64,000 nucleotides of DNA from Bryobacterales bacterium (GCA_027452065.1 DAIDHC010000010.1:1-64000); one strand, 5' to 3'. Counted from the stretch's first letter, positions 37,073 through 47,594 are shown. Notes: generated from the sequence alone by a model not told the origin. Made by a program: numbers and translations.

Positions 37073-38488
37073 GTGAAAGAATCGGGAATGAATCGGCGTG
37101 ATTTTTTCGGGACCGCCAAAGGACTGGCCGCCATCGGCGGCATCGGTCTGCTGGCCGACGGGCAGCGTGTCAAAGGCGCCAATGAGCGCGTGCGAGTGGC
37201 CATCTGCGGCTTGCACGGCCGCGGCAAGGACCACCTGCACAATTTTTCGCAGATTCACAACGCCGAGATCGCCGCCATCTGCGACATCGACGAGAGCGTG
37301 ATCCGCGCGCGCTTGGCCGACTTCTCGCGCATGGGTCTTCCGAAACCGAAAACATATGCCGACGTGCGACTCCTGCTGGAGGACAAATCGATTGATGCGA
37401 TATCGATTGCCACCCCGAACCACTGGCACTCGTTGATGGCCATCTGGGCCTGTCAGGCGGGCAAGGACGTCTATGTCGAAAAGCCCTGCTCCCATAATCT
37501 GTGGGAGGGCAAGCAACTCGTAAAGGCCGCGGAGCGATATAACCGCGTCGTCCAGCACGGGACGCAGACGCGCTCTTCGACTTCGGTGCGCGAAGCGATC
37601 CAGAAAATCAAGGACGGCATGATCGGTGAGACGTACATGGCGCGAGGCATCTGCTACAAGTGGCGGGACACCATCGGCCGTGCCCCCGTCGAGGCCGTGC
37701 CGGCCGGCGTTAACTACGATCTATGGACGGGCCCGGCCCCGCTTCATGCGTTCACCAAAAACCGCTTTCACTACAATTGGCACTGGTTCTGGGCTTACGG
37801 CAACGGTGACCTCGGCAACCAGGGCATTCATCAGGTGGACGTCGCGCGCTGGGGTATGGGCCTGACCTTCCCCACCAAAGCCAGCGCGATCGGCGGACAT
37901 TTCATGTTCGATGACGATCAGGAGACGCCGAACAGCCTGAACTGCGCTTTCGAATTCGATCCGCCGGGACGCAAGCGCCGGATGATCACTTTCGAGGTGC
38001 GGCACTGGATCGCCAATCATGAAGCCGAGATCGGAACCCGGTATCTCGGCACTCCCGAAAAAGTCAGCCCTCCCGGCCAGCCGCGGCTCGGACCGCTGGC
38101 AGGCGCCCACAATAGTATTGGCGATATCTTCTATGGCTCGAACGGCTACCTGTCCACGGGCGATGAGGACGCCGACACCTACGCCGCCTGGATTGGCAGA
38201 GACCAGTCTCCAACCAAGCCGGTGAGCGGAGGAAGCGAGCGGGATCACTTCCAGAACTTCATCGATTGCGTCATCAGCCGGAACCGGGCGAATCTAAACG
38301 CGCCCGTTGAAGAGGGCCACATTTCGTGCGCCATGGTGCATCTGGCCAACGCCTCATACCGCCTGGGACGGACCATACACTTCAATCCGGAGACACAAGA
38401 GGCCATCGGCGACGAAGAAGCGAATAAGTTACTCGGCAACATTGACCGCGACTACCGCAAACCATATACCGTCCCGGAGAATATCTGA
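37073..38488 (+). CDS. Gfo/Idh/MocA family oxidoreductase with Tat-like leader
   Basis: MNRRDFFGTAKGLAAIGG leader; RVRVAICGLHGRGKDH, VYVEKPCSHNLWEGKQ, HGTQTRSS. Confidence 0.93.
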   Translation: MKESGMNRRDFFGTAKGLAAIGGIGLLADGQRVKGANERVRVAICGLHGRGKDHLHNFSQIHNAEIAAICDIDESVIRARLADFSRMGLPKPKTYADVRLLLEDKSIDAISIATPNHWHSLMAIWACQAGKDVYVEKPCSHNLWEGKQLVKAAERYNRVVQHGTQTRSSTSVREAIQKIKDGMIGETYMARGICYKWRDTIGRAPVEAVPAGVNYDLWTGPAPLHAFTKNRFHYNWHWFWAYGNGDLGNQGIHQVDVARWGMGLTFPTKASAIGGHFMFDDDQETPNSLNCAFEFDPPGRKRRMITFEVRHWIANHEAEIGTRYLGTPEKVSPPGQPRLGPLAGAHNSIGDIFYGSNGYLSTGDEDADTYAAWIGRDQSPTKPVSGGSERDHFQNFIDCVISRNRANLNAPVEEGHISCAMVHLANASYRLGRTIHFNPETQEAIGDEEANKLLGNIDRDYRKPYTVPENI

Positions 38489-38518
38489 GACGGTAAACAA
38501 ACCGAGCGGACGCGGGCA

Positions 38519-40969
38519 TTACTCCCAGCGCAGCGCCGTGAGAGGATCCACCTTCACCGCCCTGCGCGCCGGAACGTAGCAGGCGGTAAGAGCGGCCAGC
38601 GTCAACACCACTGGGGCGGCGATAAACGCCACCGGATCGCGTGCCGTCACGCCATAGAGCAGTCCGGCGAGCAGACGCGTCAGTACGAGCGCGCCCGCCG
38701 TGCCGGCCGCGATGCCGGCCGCGGCCATCACCAGTCCCCGAGCTACGACCATTCCCAGGATGCGCGACGGCGCCGCCCCCAGAGCCGCGCGGATACCGAA
38801 CTCGCGCGAGCGGCGGGCCACCGCATAGGACATCACTCCGTAAATGCCGATCGTGGCGAGCGCCAGCGCCAGCAGCCCAAACGCCGCAACCAGAGCCATC
38901 ATAAAGCGCTGGCTATGGATCGATCCGCCGGCCACTTGTGCCATCGAGCGCACATCGTACACCGGAAGCGAGCCTGCCGCCCGGTGAATCTCGCCCACTG
39001 CCTCGCGGCTCAGCGCCAACGGATCGCCGCCCGTCCGCGCCACCACCACCATGGGCAGGTAATGACTGACCAGCGCCGACACCGCGTCGTTGATCTGCGG
39101 CAGCGGAACAAAAGCGGAGGGCTCCGGCTCCGAGGCGAGGCTCTGCTCATGCAGGTCGTTGACGACGCCGACAATCTGACGCAGGCGGTCTGCCGCATCC
39201 GGGCCCACCATCGACCATGCGATCAGGATCTGCTTTCCGATCGGCTCCTGCCGGGGCAGATATTTGCGCACAAACGCCTCGTTGACCATCACAACGCCCG
39301 CACCCGCGGCGTTGTCTCGCACATCGAACGGGCGCCCGTTTTCGAGCCTCATGCCCATGGCCTCGAAAAAGCCCGGTGTCACGCCGAACCACTGCAGATT
39401 TCCCAGAAAACGCCGCTCCGGGTTCGGCTGCCCGGCGATGCTTTCGAGTGGAATGTTGAAGCCGCCCTCGAGCGGCAGATAGTTGGTAACCGCCGCGGTG
39501 CGCACGCCGGGCAGCCGGTTGAGGCGGTCCACGGCGCCGTCGGCGAAGCGGGCCACCTGCCCGGCCGTCTCATAGCCCGGTCCGGAGACGCTCACCTTCA
39601 TGGTCAGTACATGCCGGGTGTCGAAGCCAGGTTCCACCCGCCGCAGCTTCATGAAAGTTTCCCCCAGCAATGATGCCCCGATGAGCAGGACCAGGGAGAG
39701 GGCGAATTGCGTGGCGACAAGCACCTCACGGAGCCTGTGGCCGGCGCGGGAATCGCCTCCCCGCGCGCCGCCCTCGGCCAACGCCTCGTTCCCATCTCCG
39801 CCCGCGGCCTGCAGCGCCGGAACCAGCCCAAACAGAATCCCCGTGAGCATCGAGGCGGCCAGCGTGAACAGCAGCACGGGCCCGTTCAGCGACACGCGGT
39901 CCAGGTTCGCCACGTCCGGCGGATTCAGGCTAACCAGAGCGGCGATGGCGAAATGGGCGAGCGTAAGCCCGAGAAGCCCGCCCGCCAACGCCAGGCACAG
40001 ACTTTCCACGAGGAGTTGGCCCACCACCTGAGTCCGCGATGCGCCGACAGCCAGCCGGATCGCAATTTCGCGGCGGCGTCCGGCCACCCGCGCCAGCAGG
40101 AGATTGGCGACGTTGGCGCAGGCAATCAGCAGCACCAGGCCGACAGCGGCGGCCAAAACGAGCAGCGCTGGGCGCACGGCCGCCGTCGTCTCCTGTTGAT
40201 ACGGGAAGGCCCGTGCCGATTCCTTCGCGTCGCCGTGTTTCGGGTGCGCGGCCCGGTACTGGCGCGCCACCACCTCGAGGTCGGCCTGCGCCTGCTCCAT
40301 CGGGACTCCGTCAGGCAGGCGGCCCAGCACAAGAAAATTCTGCCCGCCGAACTCCGGGTCGTTCCTTACGTCGAGCGGCGTCCAGATATCGGTGGCAAGC
40401 GTGGGATCCAGGTTCGGCGGCGCCACGCCGGCAATCGTGTACGAGCGTGTCCCCAGCGTCAGCCCGCGTCCGAGAACGCCCGGCTCGCCGCCGAAGCGCC
40501 GCTGCCACAGTCCGTAGCCGAGGATGGCCAGAGGCGCCGCGGCGGTGTCCTCGCCCGGTTGGAAATCCCGGCCCAGCACCGGCGGCGTTCCGAGCAGACG
40601 AAAGAATCCCGCGGTGACGCCGCGCATCCGCACGCGCTGGGGCTCGGAGCCGCCCGCCAGGTTCTGCTCGCCGCCGCCGCCCACGATCGCGACGTCGCGC
40701 AGCGCGGTGATGTGCCGCTGCCAGAATAATGCACGCTCGCCGTCCGCGTTCGAGGCGCGGCCGGCGGCGAATACTGTCTCGATCTGCACCAGACGGTCCG
40801 GCTCGGGGTAGGGAAGTGGGCGCAGCAGCACCTCGTAGAGCAGGCTGAAGATCGCCGAAGTGGCGCCGATGCCCAGCGCCAGCGTTGCGACGGCGATCAG
40901 TGAGAATCCCGGCGAGCGTCCCAGCAGGCGGAGCGCGAAGCGAACGTTGCGGCCGGCAGTGGCGATCAT
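38519..40969 (-). CDS. ADOP-family (acidobacterial duplicated orphan permease) ABC transporter permease
   Basis: 816 aa; FALRLLGRSPGFSLIAVATLALGIGATSAIFSLLYEVLLRPLPYPEPDRLV, two FtsX/MacB-like halves; no ATPase next to it. Confidence 0.92.
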   Translation of the reverse strand: MIATAGRNVRFALRLLGRSPGFSLIAVATLALGIGATSAIFSLLYEVLLRPLPYPEPDRLVQIETVFAAGRASNADGERALFWQRHITALRDVAIVGGGGEQNLAGGSEPQRVRMRGVTAGFFRLLGTPPVLGRDFQPGEDTAAAPLAILGYGLWQRRFGGEPGVLGRGLTLGTRSYTIAGVAPPNLDPTLATDIWTPLDVRNDPEFGGQNFLVLGRLPDGVPMEQAQADLEVVARQYRAAHPKHGDAKESARAFPYQQETTAAVRPALLVLAAAVGLVLLIACANVANLLLARVAGRRREIAIRLAVGASRTQVVGQLLVESLCLALAGGLLGLTLAHFAIAALVSLNPPDVANLDRVSLNGPVLLFTLAASMLTGILFGLVPALQAAGGDGNEALAEGGARGGDSRAGHRLREVLVATQFALSLVLLIGASLLGETFMKLRRVEPGFDTRHVLTMKVSVSGPGYETAGQVARFADGAVDRLNRLPGVRTAAVTNYLPLEGGFNIPLESIAGQPNPERRFLGNLQWFGVTPGFFEAMGMRLENGRPFDVRDNAAGAGVVMVNEAFVRKYLPRQEPIGKQILIAWSMVGPDAADRLRQIVGVVNDLHEQSLASEPEPSAFVPLPQINDAVSALVSHYLPMVVVARTGGDPLALSREAVGEIHRAAGSLPVYDVRSMAQVAGGSIHSQRFMMALVAAFGLLALALATIGIYGVMSYAVARRSREFGIRAALGAAPSRILGMVVARGLVMAAAGIAAGTAGALVLTRLLAGLLYGVTARDPVAFIAAPVVLTLAALTACYVPARRAVKVDPLTALRWE

Positions 40970-41013
40970 AAACTTTCAGTACGCCGCAAGCCGCCGCCGG
41001 GTTCCCGCCGCAT

Positions 41014-42597
41014 TCAGGAGGCCAGGATCGCCCGCGCGGCGTTGTAGCCCGGCGCTCCCATGACGCCCCCGCCGGGATGCGCGCCGGAGCCGCAGAGGTA
41101 CAGCCCCCGCACCGGCGTACGATACCGGGCGCTGCCCGCTACCGGCCGCAGAACGAACATCTGGTCGACGCTCATCTCGCCGTGGAAAATGTTGCCGCCG
41201 GTAATGCCGAAGCGCTGTTCCAGATCGTACGGCGTCAGCACCTGACGGTGGACGATGCGGCTGGAAAAGCCGGGCGCGTATTCATCGATCAACGCGACGA
41301 CGCGATCGGCGAACGGCTCGCGAAGCTCCTCCCACGAAGCGCCCCGCAGAGTGTACGGCGCGTATTGAAGAAAGATCCCCATGATGTGCCGTCCCTCGGG
41401 CGCCAGCGCCGGGTCGTACATCGTAGGCAGCGTCATCTCGATCATCGGCGAGCGGGACGGCGCGCCGTACTTGGCGTCGTCCCAGGCGCGCTCCACGTAC
41501 TCGATCGACGGGCAGATGTGCATTGTGGCCCGGTGCTGCGGTCCCGGCGTTCCCGGCGTCGCGCGAAAGTCCGGCAGGCCGTCCAGCGCCAGATTGATCT
41601 TGCACGAAGTGCCCTCGCACCGGTAGCGGCGGATCGAGGCGGCGAACTCCGCGTCGAGATGGCGTTCTCCCACCAGACCCAGGAACGTCAGCTTCGGATC
41701 GACGTTGCTGGCGATCACCTGCGCCCGATACTCGTCGCCGCCCTTCAGCACCACCGACCGCGCGGCCCCGTTTTCTACGCGAATGCTCTCCACCTCGGCG
41801 CCGGTGCGAATTTCCGCGCCGTGGCTGCGGGCCGACGCGGCGATCGACTCCGCAATCGCTCCCATACCGCCCTTCACAAATCCCCACAGCCCACGCTTTC
41901 CCGCTACACCGCCCATCACGTGATGAAGCAGAATGTAGGCCGTGCCCGGCGACCTCGGCCCTCCGTTAGCTCCAATGACGCCGTCGGTCGCCAGCGTCAC
42001 CTTCACCTCGGGCGACTCAAACCACTGGTCGAGGAAATCGGAGGCGCTCATGGTGAAAATGTTCACCAGGCCCGTCATTTCCTTCCGTCCGAGCTTGCGC
42101 AGCCGCCCCGCCAGTTTGAGATAGTCCAGCAGGTCCCCGACGCCGGAAGGAGGAAACTCGGGAGGTATCGTCAACAGCAGGCTCTCCACCACTTCGGCCA
42201 GACGCTCGAGATGGGCCTCGTAGGCCGGAAATACTTCGGCGTCGCGGCGGGAGAACTTTGCCAGCTCGGCAAGCGTTTTCTGGCCGTCCTGCCACATGAA
42301 GAGATGCCGGTCGTCGGGAAACACCGAATAAAACGCCGGATCTTTCGCATCCACCCGGTAGCCGAATCGCTCCAGCTCCAGTTCGCGAATGATCCGCTCC
42401 TGCATCAGGCTGCAGAGGTAGGCCGCCGTCGATACGCGGTAGCCGGGCCAAAGCTCCTCGGTCACCGAGCACCCGCCCAGCAGTTCCCGGCGTTCGAGCA
42501 CCAGCACCTTCCGTCCGGCCCGCGCCAGGTAAGCCGCGGTCACCAGTCCGTTGTGTCCGCCGCCGATGATAATTACGTCGAATCGGTTAGTGTTCAA
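41014..42597 (-). CDS. NAD(P)/FAD-dependent oxidoreductase, phytoene-desaturase-like
   Basis: DVIIIGGGHNGLVTAAYLARAGRKVLVLERRELLGG Rossmann motif; C-term LYLCGSGAHPGGGVMGAPGYNAARAIL. TTG start. Confidence 0.92.
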   Translation of the reverse strand: MNTNRFDVIIIGGGHNGLVTAAYLARAGRKVLVLERRELLGGCSVTEELWPGYRVSTAAYLCSLMQERIIRELELERFGYRVDAKDPAFYSVFPDDRHLFMWQDGQKTLAELAKFSRRDAEVFPAYEAHLERLAEVVESLLLTIPPEFPPSGVGDLLDYLKLAGRLRKLGRKEMTGLVNIFTMSASDFLDQWFESPEVKVTLATDGVIGANGGPRSPGTAYILLHHVMGGVAGKRGLWGFVKGGMGAIAESIAASARSHGAEIRTGAEVESIRVENGAARSVVLKGGDEYRAQVIASNVDPKLTFLGLVGERHLDAEFAASIRRYRCEGTSCKINLALDGLPDFRATPGTPGPQHRATMHICPSIEYVERAWDDAKYGAPSRSPMIEMTLPTMYDPALAPEGRHIMGIFLQYAPYTLRGASWEELREPFADRVVALIDEYAPGFSSRIVHRQVLTPYDLEQRFGITGGNIFHGEMSVDQMFVLRPVAGSARYRTPVRGLYLCGSGAHPGGGVMGAPGYNAARAILAS

Positions 42598-42622
42598 TCC
42601 AGCATTGTAGCCCTACGGCCCC

Positions 42623-43732
42623 TCATTCGCGCAGTCCGGCCCCCGCGGCCACCGCTGCGCCGACGAAGGAGTCCGCGCAGCCGTAATACAGAAACCAGCG
42701 GTCATGAAACAATACCAGGCCTTCGGTGAACGTAGTGCCCGCCGCGTATTGCCCGCTGCGCTCGAACGGCTCCGACGGTTGGAAGAAGGGCTGCTCCAGC
42801 CGGTCCAGGAGCCGCTCCGGATGGTCCGCCGCGAACAGCGCCTGACCGGCGGCGTAGGCGCCCGCCGCCAGTGCGCGATCCCCATTCGCCGCGTTCTTAC
42901 CGTTGTAAACGAGCACGATTCCCTTCGACGTGAGGATCGCGGGAGGTCCGACCTCGGGGAAGTCGCTGTCAAAATGCCCGGTCCGCGGACCGAGCACATC
43001 TACCAGCGCGCCGTGGCTGTCCTCCAACGGCTGCCACGCGGCCAGGTCCGCGGAACTCGCCAGATGGATGTGCCCTTCGCCCCAATACATCCAATAACGC
43101 CCCCGAATTTTCGCCGCCACCAGCCGGTTTCCCGCCACCCGCGTCACAATGCCGGCCGATTTGTACGCGAGGTTTGAATACTTTCCCCCAGCCGCCGTCC
43201 CGAACAGAGGCCCGTGTTTGGTCCAATGCACAAGATCCCTCGACGTCGCCGATGCCGCTCGCCAGATCGTACCGTTCCATTGCGTGTATGTAAGGACGTA
43301 GCCGCCGTCCTCTGTCTCCACCAGCCTCGGGTCCTCGCACCCGCCAGGCCATTCGCGAGACTTCTGATCGTCCTCGGCGGGACCGAACACCGGCGCCGGC
43401 CGCCGTTCAAAGTGCATGCCGTCGGTGCTCTCGGCCAAACCCAGCCGCGAGGTGTGGCTGCCGAGTTGCTTCGAGCCGCTGTCGTCCTCGGCGCGATAAA
43501 GAACGTAGATCCGTCCGTTCCTCACCACCGCGGCCGGGTTAAAGGTGTGCAGCGCCTCCCAGTGGACCGGAGAGCGGCGAACCGGGCATTCGAATACCGA
43601 GTCGCGCTTGGGAACGATCACCGGATTCACACCCGCCGGCCGGGCGAACGGCCCGAGTGCCCAATCGGGCGATGCGCCCCGGCACGGCGCCAGCGCCACC
43701 AGCGCCGCCGCGGCCCAGATGCCCGTCCTCAT
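42623..43732 (-). CDS. GH130-like glycosidase/phosphorylase
   Basis: HTFNPAAVVRNGRIYVLYRAEDDSG, LGLAESTDGMHFERRPAPVF, GGCEDPRLVETEDGGYVLTYTQWNG. Confidence 0.85.
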   Translation of the reverse strand: MRTGIWAAAALVALAPCRGASPDWALGPFARPAGVNPVIVPKRDSVFECPVRRSPVHWEALHTFNPAAVVRNGRIYVLYRAEDDSGSKQLGSHTSRLGLAESTDGMHFERRPAPVFGPAEDDQKSREWPGGCEDPRLVETEDGGYVLTYTQWNGTIWRAASATSRDLVHWTKHGPLFGTAAGGKYSNLAYKSAGIVTRVAGNRLVAAKIRGRYWMYWGEGHIHLASSADLAAWQPLEDSHGALVDVLGPRTGHFDSDFPEVGPPAILTSKGIVLVYNGKNAANGDRALAAGAYAAGQALFAADHPERLLDRLEQPFFQPSEPFERSGQYAAGTTFTEGLVLFHDRWFLYYGCADSFVGAAVAAGAGLRE

Positions 43733-45909
43733 CGCCGTCCGGCCGTATCGGGCGACTCGAACACCACCACGCCCAGCGGAGGCAGGTTCAGCACAATGCT
43801 ATGATCCCGCCCGTGCTGCGGCACCGCTTCGGAGGCCGCGACACCGCCATTGCCCACATTGGAGCCGCCGAACGCCGCCGCGTCGGAGTTGAAAATCTCC
43901 CGCCACATCCCTGCATCCGGCACCCCGACGCGGTAGCCCTGCCGCACCACCGGCGTGAAGTTGCAGCAGAACAGCAGCGCCGGATGCCCGTGTCTCGGCC
44001 GCCGCAGAAATGCGATGATCGAGCTCTCCATGTCCCGGAAATCCACCCACTCGAAGCCCGACCAGTGATAGTCCACCTCCCACATCGCCGGGTGTTTCCG
44101 GTACAGGTGGTTCAATTCGGCGACGAAATGCTGCAGCTTCTTGTGCAGGTCGTGCTCGAGCAGATCCCAGCGTACGCTGCCCTCGCTGTTCCACTCCGCC
44201 CACTGTCCCACTTCGGCGCCCATGAACAGCAGCTTCTTACCCGGGTGCCCGAACATGAATGTCATAAACGCACGCACGTTGGCGAACTTCTGCCAGCCGT
44301 CCCCTGGCATCTTGTCGATCAGCGACCTCTTCCCGTGCACCACCTCGTCGTGCGATACCGGCAGCAGGAAATTCTCCGAAAACGCATACAACAGGCTGAA
44401 CGTGATGTCGTTGTGATGGTATTTGCGATACACGGAATCGATGGAAAAGTACTTCAGCATGTCGTGCATCCATCCCATGTTCCATTTCATCGTGAAGCCC
44501 AGCCCGTTCAGATAAACCGGCTTGGAGACGCCCGGAAACGCCGTCGATTCCTCGGCGATCGTTACCACGCCCGGCTCCTTGTGCGCCAGTTCGTTCATCT
44601 TGCGCAGAACGTCGATCGCCTCCAGGTTCTCGTTGCCGCCGTACTGATTGGGAACCCACTCGCCCTCCTCGCGCGAGTAGTCCAGATAAATCATCGACGC
44701 TACCGCGTCCACCCTCAGCCCGTCGATGTGATAGTGCTTCAGCCAGAACAAAGCGTTCGAAATCAGGAACGCCCGCACCTCGTTTCGCCCGTAGTTGAAG
44801 ATCAGCGTGCCCCAGTCGCGATGTTCGCCCTTGCGCGGATCGGCGTGCTCGTACAGTGCCGTCCCGTCGAAGTACGCCAGCCCGTGCGAATCTTTGGGAA
44901 AATGCCCCGGCACCCAGTCCACGATTACTCCCAGCCCGGCCTGATGGCAGCGATCGACGAAATACTTGAAATCCTCCGGGGGCCCGAAGCGCGCCGTTGG
45001 CGTATAGTATCCGGTCACCTGATAGCCCCACGACCCGGAATAAGGATGCTCCGCCACCGGCATCAACTCCAGGTGCGTGAATCCCAGCCGCACGGCGTAG
45101 GGCACCAGCGTTGCCGCCAGCTCCCGGTAGCTGAGCGGCCGGTTCCCGGGCCCCCGGATCCACGAGCCCAGATGAACCTCATACACCGAGAACGGCTCAT
45201 CCAGATAATTTTTGTGCCCGCGGTGCTCCATCCACTCCCCGTCATGCCACTCGTAGGCGTCAAACCGCGCCACGATGGATGCCGTCCTGGGCGGAAGCTC
45301 GGAGGCGAAGGCGTAAGGATCGGCCTTCAAAACCTCGTATCCGGCGATCCGGGATTTGACCGCATATTTATAGGTCGCTCCTTCGCCCACCGAAGGCAGG
45401 AAGATCTCCCATACGCCGCCGTCTCGCGCCCGCATCGGATGGCGCCGCTGATCCCAGCCGTTGAAATCGCCCACCACCGACACCACCAGCGCGTTCGGCG
45501 CCCAGACCGCGAAACGTACCCCCTTCACGCCCTCCACCTCGACGCAATGCGCTCCCAGCGTTCGGTAGCTCTCGAAGTTCGTGCCTTCGCCGTGGAGATG
45601 CAGGTCGAAGCTTGTGAGCACCGGAGGGAAGCGGTAAGGATCGTGGATCGATTCCACTGCGCCGTCCGACAGCCGCGTCCGAAGCAGATACCGGCCCGGC
45701 ACCTCCGGCATCCGGGCGGCATACACGCCCGCCCCATCCAGCTTGATCATCGGCGTCAACTTGCCCCCGTCGCTCACCCACGCCTCCGCGGCCTGGGGTA
45801 GGAACGCCCGCACCTCCCAGTCGCCGTCCGCGCGCTGGTGCTGCCCGAGAACGCCAAAGGCGTCCGAGCAGTATCCATGGACCACTGAGTCGAGTTCTTG
45901 CCCGGTCAT
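43729..45909 (-). CDS. glgB: 1,4-alpha-glucan branching enzyme
   Basis: FAVWAPNALVVSVVGDFNGWDQRRHPM, HLGSWIRG, YHIDGLRVDAVASMIYLDYSREEGEW, SHDEVVHGKRSL. ATG 45909 preferred over 45951. Confidence 0.95.
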   Translation of the reverse strand: MTGQELDSVVHGYCSDAFGVLGQHQRADGDWEVRAFLPQAAEAWVSDGGKLTPMIKLDGAGVYAARMPEVPGRYLLRTRLSDGAVESIHDPYRFPPVLTSFDLHLHGEGTNFESYRTLGAHCVEVEGVKGVRFAVWAPNALVVSVVGDFNGWDQRRHPMRARDGGVWEIFLPSVGEGATYKYAVKSRIAGYEVLKADPYAFASELPPRTASIVARFDAYEWHDGEWMEHRGHKNYLDEPFSVYEVHLGSWIRGPGNRPLSYRELAATLVPYAVRLGFTHLELMPVAEHPYSGSWGYQVTGYYTPTARFGPPEDFKYFVDRCHQAGLGVIVDWVPGHFPKDSHGLAYFDGTALYEHADPRKGEHRDWGTLIFNYGRNEVRAFLISNALFWLKHYHIDGLRVDAVASMIYLDYSREEGEWVPNQYGGNENLEAIDVLRKMNELAHKEPGVVTIAEESTAFPGVSKPVYLNGLGFTMKWNMGWMHDMLKYFSIDSVYRKYHHNDITFSLLYAFSENFLLPVSHDEVVHGKRSLIDKMPGDGWQKFANVRAFMTFMFGHPGKKLLFMGAEVGQWAEWNSEGSVRWDLLEHDLHKKLQHFVAELNHLYRKHPAMWEVDYHWSGFEWVDFRDMESSIIAFLRRPRHGHPALLFCCNFTPVVRQGYRVGVPDAGMWREIFNSDAAAFGGSNVGNGGVAASEAVPQHGRDHSIVLNLPPLGVVVFESPDTAGRR

Positions 45910-45915
45910 CGCAGC

Positions 45916-45922
45916 TATTATG
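45916..45922. promoter_or_regulatory. overlapping divergent -10 elements (glgB / adenosine deaminase)
   Basis: TATTATG: plus-strand TATTAT (45916-45921) lies 7 nt from ATG 45929; minus-strand CATAAT (45917-45922) lies 7 nt from ATG 45909. Confidence 0.5.
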
Positions 45923-46861
45923 GCAAGAATGGACTTCCGGCAAATGCCCAAAGCCGAGCTTCACCTTCACCTCGAAGGTTCCGTGCAGGCAGCGACCCTG
46001 ATCGAGCTCGACCCTTCGCTCGATCCGGACCAGATCGCCGCCCACACCGCTTACACCGACTTTGCCGGTTTTCTGAAGGCCTATGTGTGGGTCAATCGCC
46101 TTTTGCGAAGCCCGGAACACTATGCCCTGGCTGCGCGCCGGCTCTTTGAGTCGCTCCAGGCTCAGGGTGTCGTCTACGCCGAAGTGACGCTGTCGGCCGG
46201 CGTTGTTCTCTGGAAGGGCCAGGACCTGGAGGCCGTCTACAACGCCCTGTACCGGGAGACGCTGCGAGCGCCGTTCCCCGTCCACTGGATCCTCGACGCC
46301 GTCCGCCAGTTCGGCCCCGAAGCCGCGGTGCCCGTGGTCGAGTTCGCCGCCGCCCATCGCGGCCGCGGCGTCATCGGATTTGGAATCGGCGGCGATGAAG
46401 TCCGCGGCCCGGCGCGGGATTTCGCCGGCATTTTCGATCGCGCCCGCAAGGCCGGCCTGCGCCTCACCTGTCACGCCGGGGAGACCGATGGCCCGGAGTC
46501 AGTCGCCGCCGCCCTCGACATCGGCGCCGAGCGCATCGGCCACGGCATCGCTGCCGCCACCGACCCGGCCCTTTCGCGCCGCCTCCGCGAGCTCGACGTC
46601 CCCCTCGAAGTCTGCCTCTCCAGCAATCTCCGCACCGGCGTCGTGCCTTCGCTCGATGCTCACCCCCTCCGCCGCCTCTTCGACAGCGGCGTCGCCATCG
46701 TTCTCAATACCGACGACCCGGCTTTGTTCGATTGCTCGCTCGAATCCGAATACGCCCTCGCCGCTTCGCGTTTTGGCTTCGCCGAGTCCGAGCTTCGCCA
46801 TCTGGCCGAAAACAGCCTTCGCTATGCCTTCGCCCCCCGCGGCGCGCTCAGCTCTTCCTGA
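45920..46861 (+). CDS. add: adenosine deaminase family protein
   Basis: [61 protein letters not shown]. Start at 45920 or 45929. Confidence 0.92.
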   Translation: MARMDFRQMPKAELHLHLEGSVQAATLIELDPSLDPDQIAAHTAYTDFAGFLKAYVWVNRLLRSPEHYALAARRLFESLQAQGVVYAEVTLSAGVVLWKGQDLEAVYNALYRETLRAPFPVHWILDAVRQFGPEAAVPVVEFAAAHRGRGVIGFGIGGDEVRGPARDFAGIFDRARKAGLRLTCHAGETDGPESVAAALDIGAERIGHGIAAATDPALSRRLRELDVPLEVCLSSNLRTGVVPSLDAHPLRRLFDSGVAIVLNTDDPALFDCSLESEYALAASRFGFAESELRHLAENSLRYAFAPRGALSSS

Positions 46862-47516
46862 CCTGCTCGCTCTCCGATGGCGCCGGCGCCACCTCGCGCA
46901 GCCGGTCTTCCAGCTTCTCCACCCTCCGCATCAGATCCTCGATCAGTTGCCCCTCCGGATCCGGCAGCCGCCCGTGATCCAGGTCGTCTCCCGGCTCGGC
47001 AGCGCGGCTTCTCACCACCCGTCCCGGCACGCCCACGACAGTGCAATGATCCGGCACCGAGCGGATCACCACCGAACCCGCGCCCACGCGAACGTGGTCC
47101 CCAATCGTGATGTTTCCCAGAATCTTCGCTCCCGTCCCCACTACGACATTGTTGCCCAGCGTCGGATGGCGCTTGCCCCGTTCGTGTCCGGTGCCTCCCA
47201 ACGTCACGCCCTGGTAAAGCAGCACGTCGTCCCCGATCTCTGCCGTTTCGCCGATCACGATCCCCATCCCATGATCGATGAACAGCCTCCGCCCCACCTG
47301 CGCGCCCGGATGGATCTCGATGCCCGTCAGCGCCCGCGAAATCTGAGACAGCAGGCGCGCCGTGAAATAAAGACGCCGCTTGTACAGCCAGTGAGCCGCC
47401 CGGTGAAACAGCACCGCATGAAAGCCCGGGTAGCAAAAAACCACTTCCAGCACCGACTTGGCCGCCGGATCGGCGTGAAATACCGTCTCGATCTGCTCCC
47501 TGAAAGCGCGCAACAT
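46848..47516 (-). CDS. cysE: serine O-acetyltransferase
   Basis: [70 protein letters not shown]: left-handed beta-helix hexapeptides. ATG 47516 preceded by GGAGG. Confidence 0.95.
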   Translation of the reverse strand: MLRAFREQIETVFHADPAAKSVLEVVFCYPGFHAVLFHRAAHWLYKRRLYFTARLLSQISRALTGIEIHPGAQVGRRLFIDHGMGIVIGETAEIGDDVLLYQGVTLGGTGHERGKRHPTLGNNVVVGTGAKILGNITIGDHVRVGAGSVVIRSVPDHCTVVGVPGRVVRSRAAEPGDDLDHGRLPDPEGQLIEDLMRRVEKLEDRLREVAPAPSESEQVRKS

Positions 47517-47594
47517 AATGATTTCCTCCATTATCGCGCGCCCGCCCGCGCCCCGTCTTTTTGCCGCCGCCCGCATCGGCACCCGACCGCCCGG

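Noticed and set aside
41077-42729. 550 aa plus-strand ORF opposite the phytoene-desaturase-like gene
   Set aside because: No recognisable motifs; the opposite strand has a clear FAD-binding Rossmann motif.
43657-45801. 714 aa plus-strand ORF opposite glgB
   Set aside because: Shadow ORF; the branching enzyme on minus is unambiguous.
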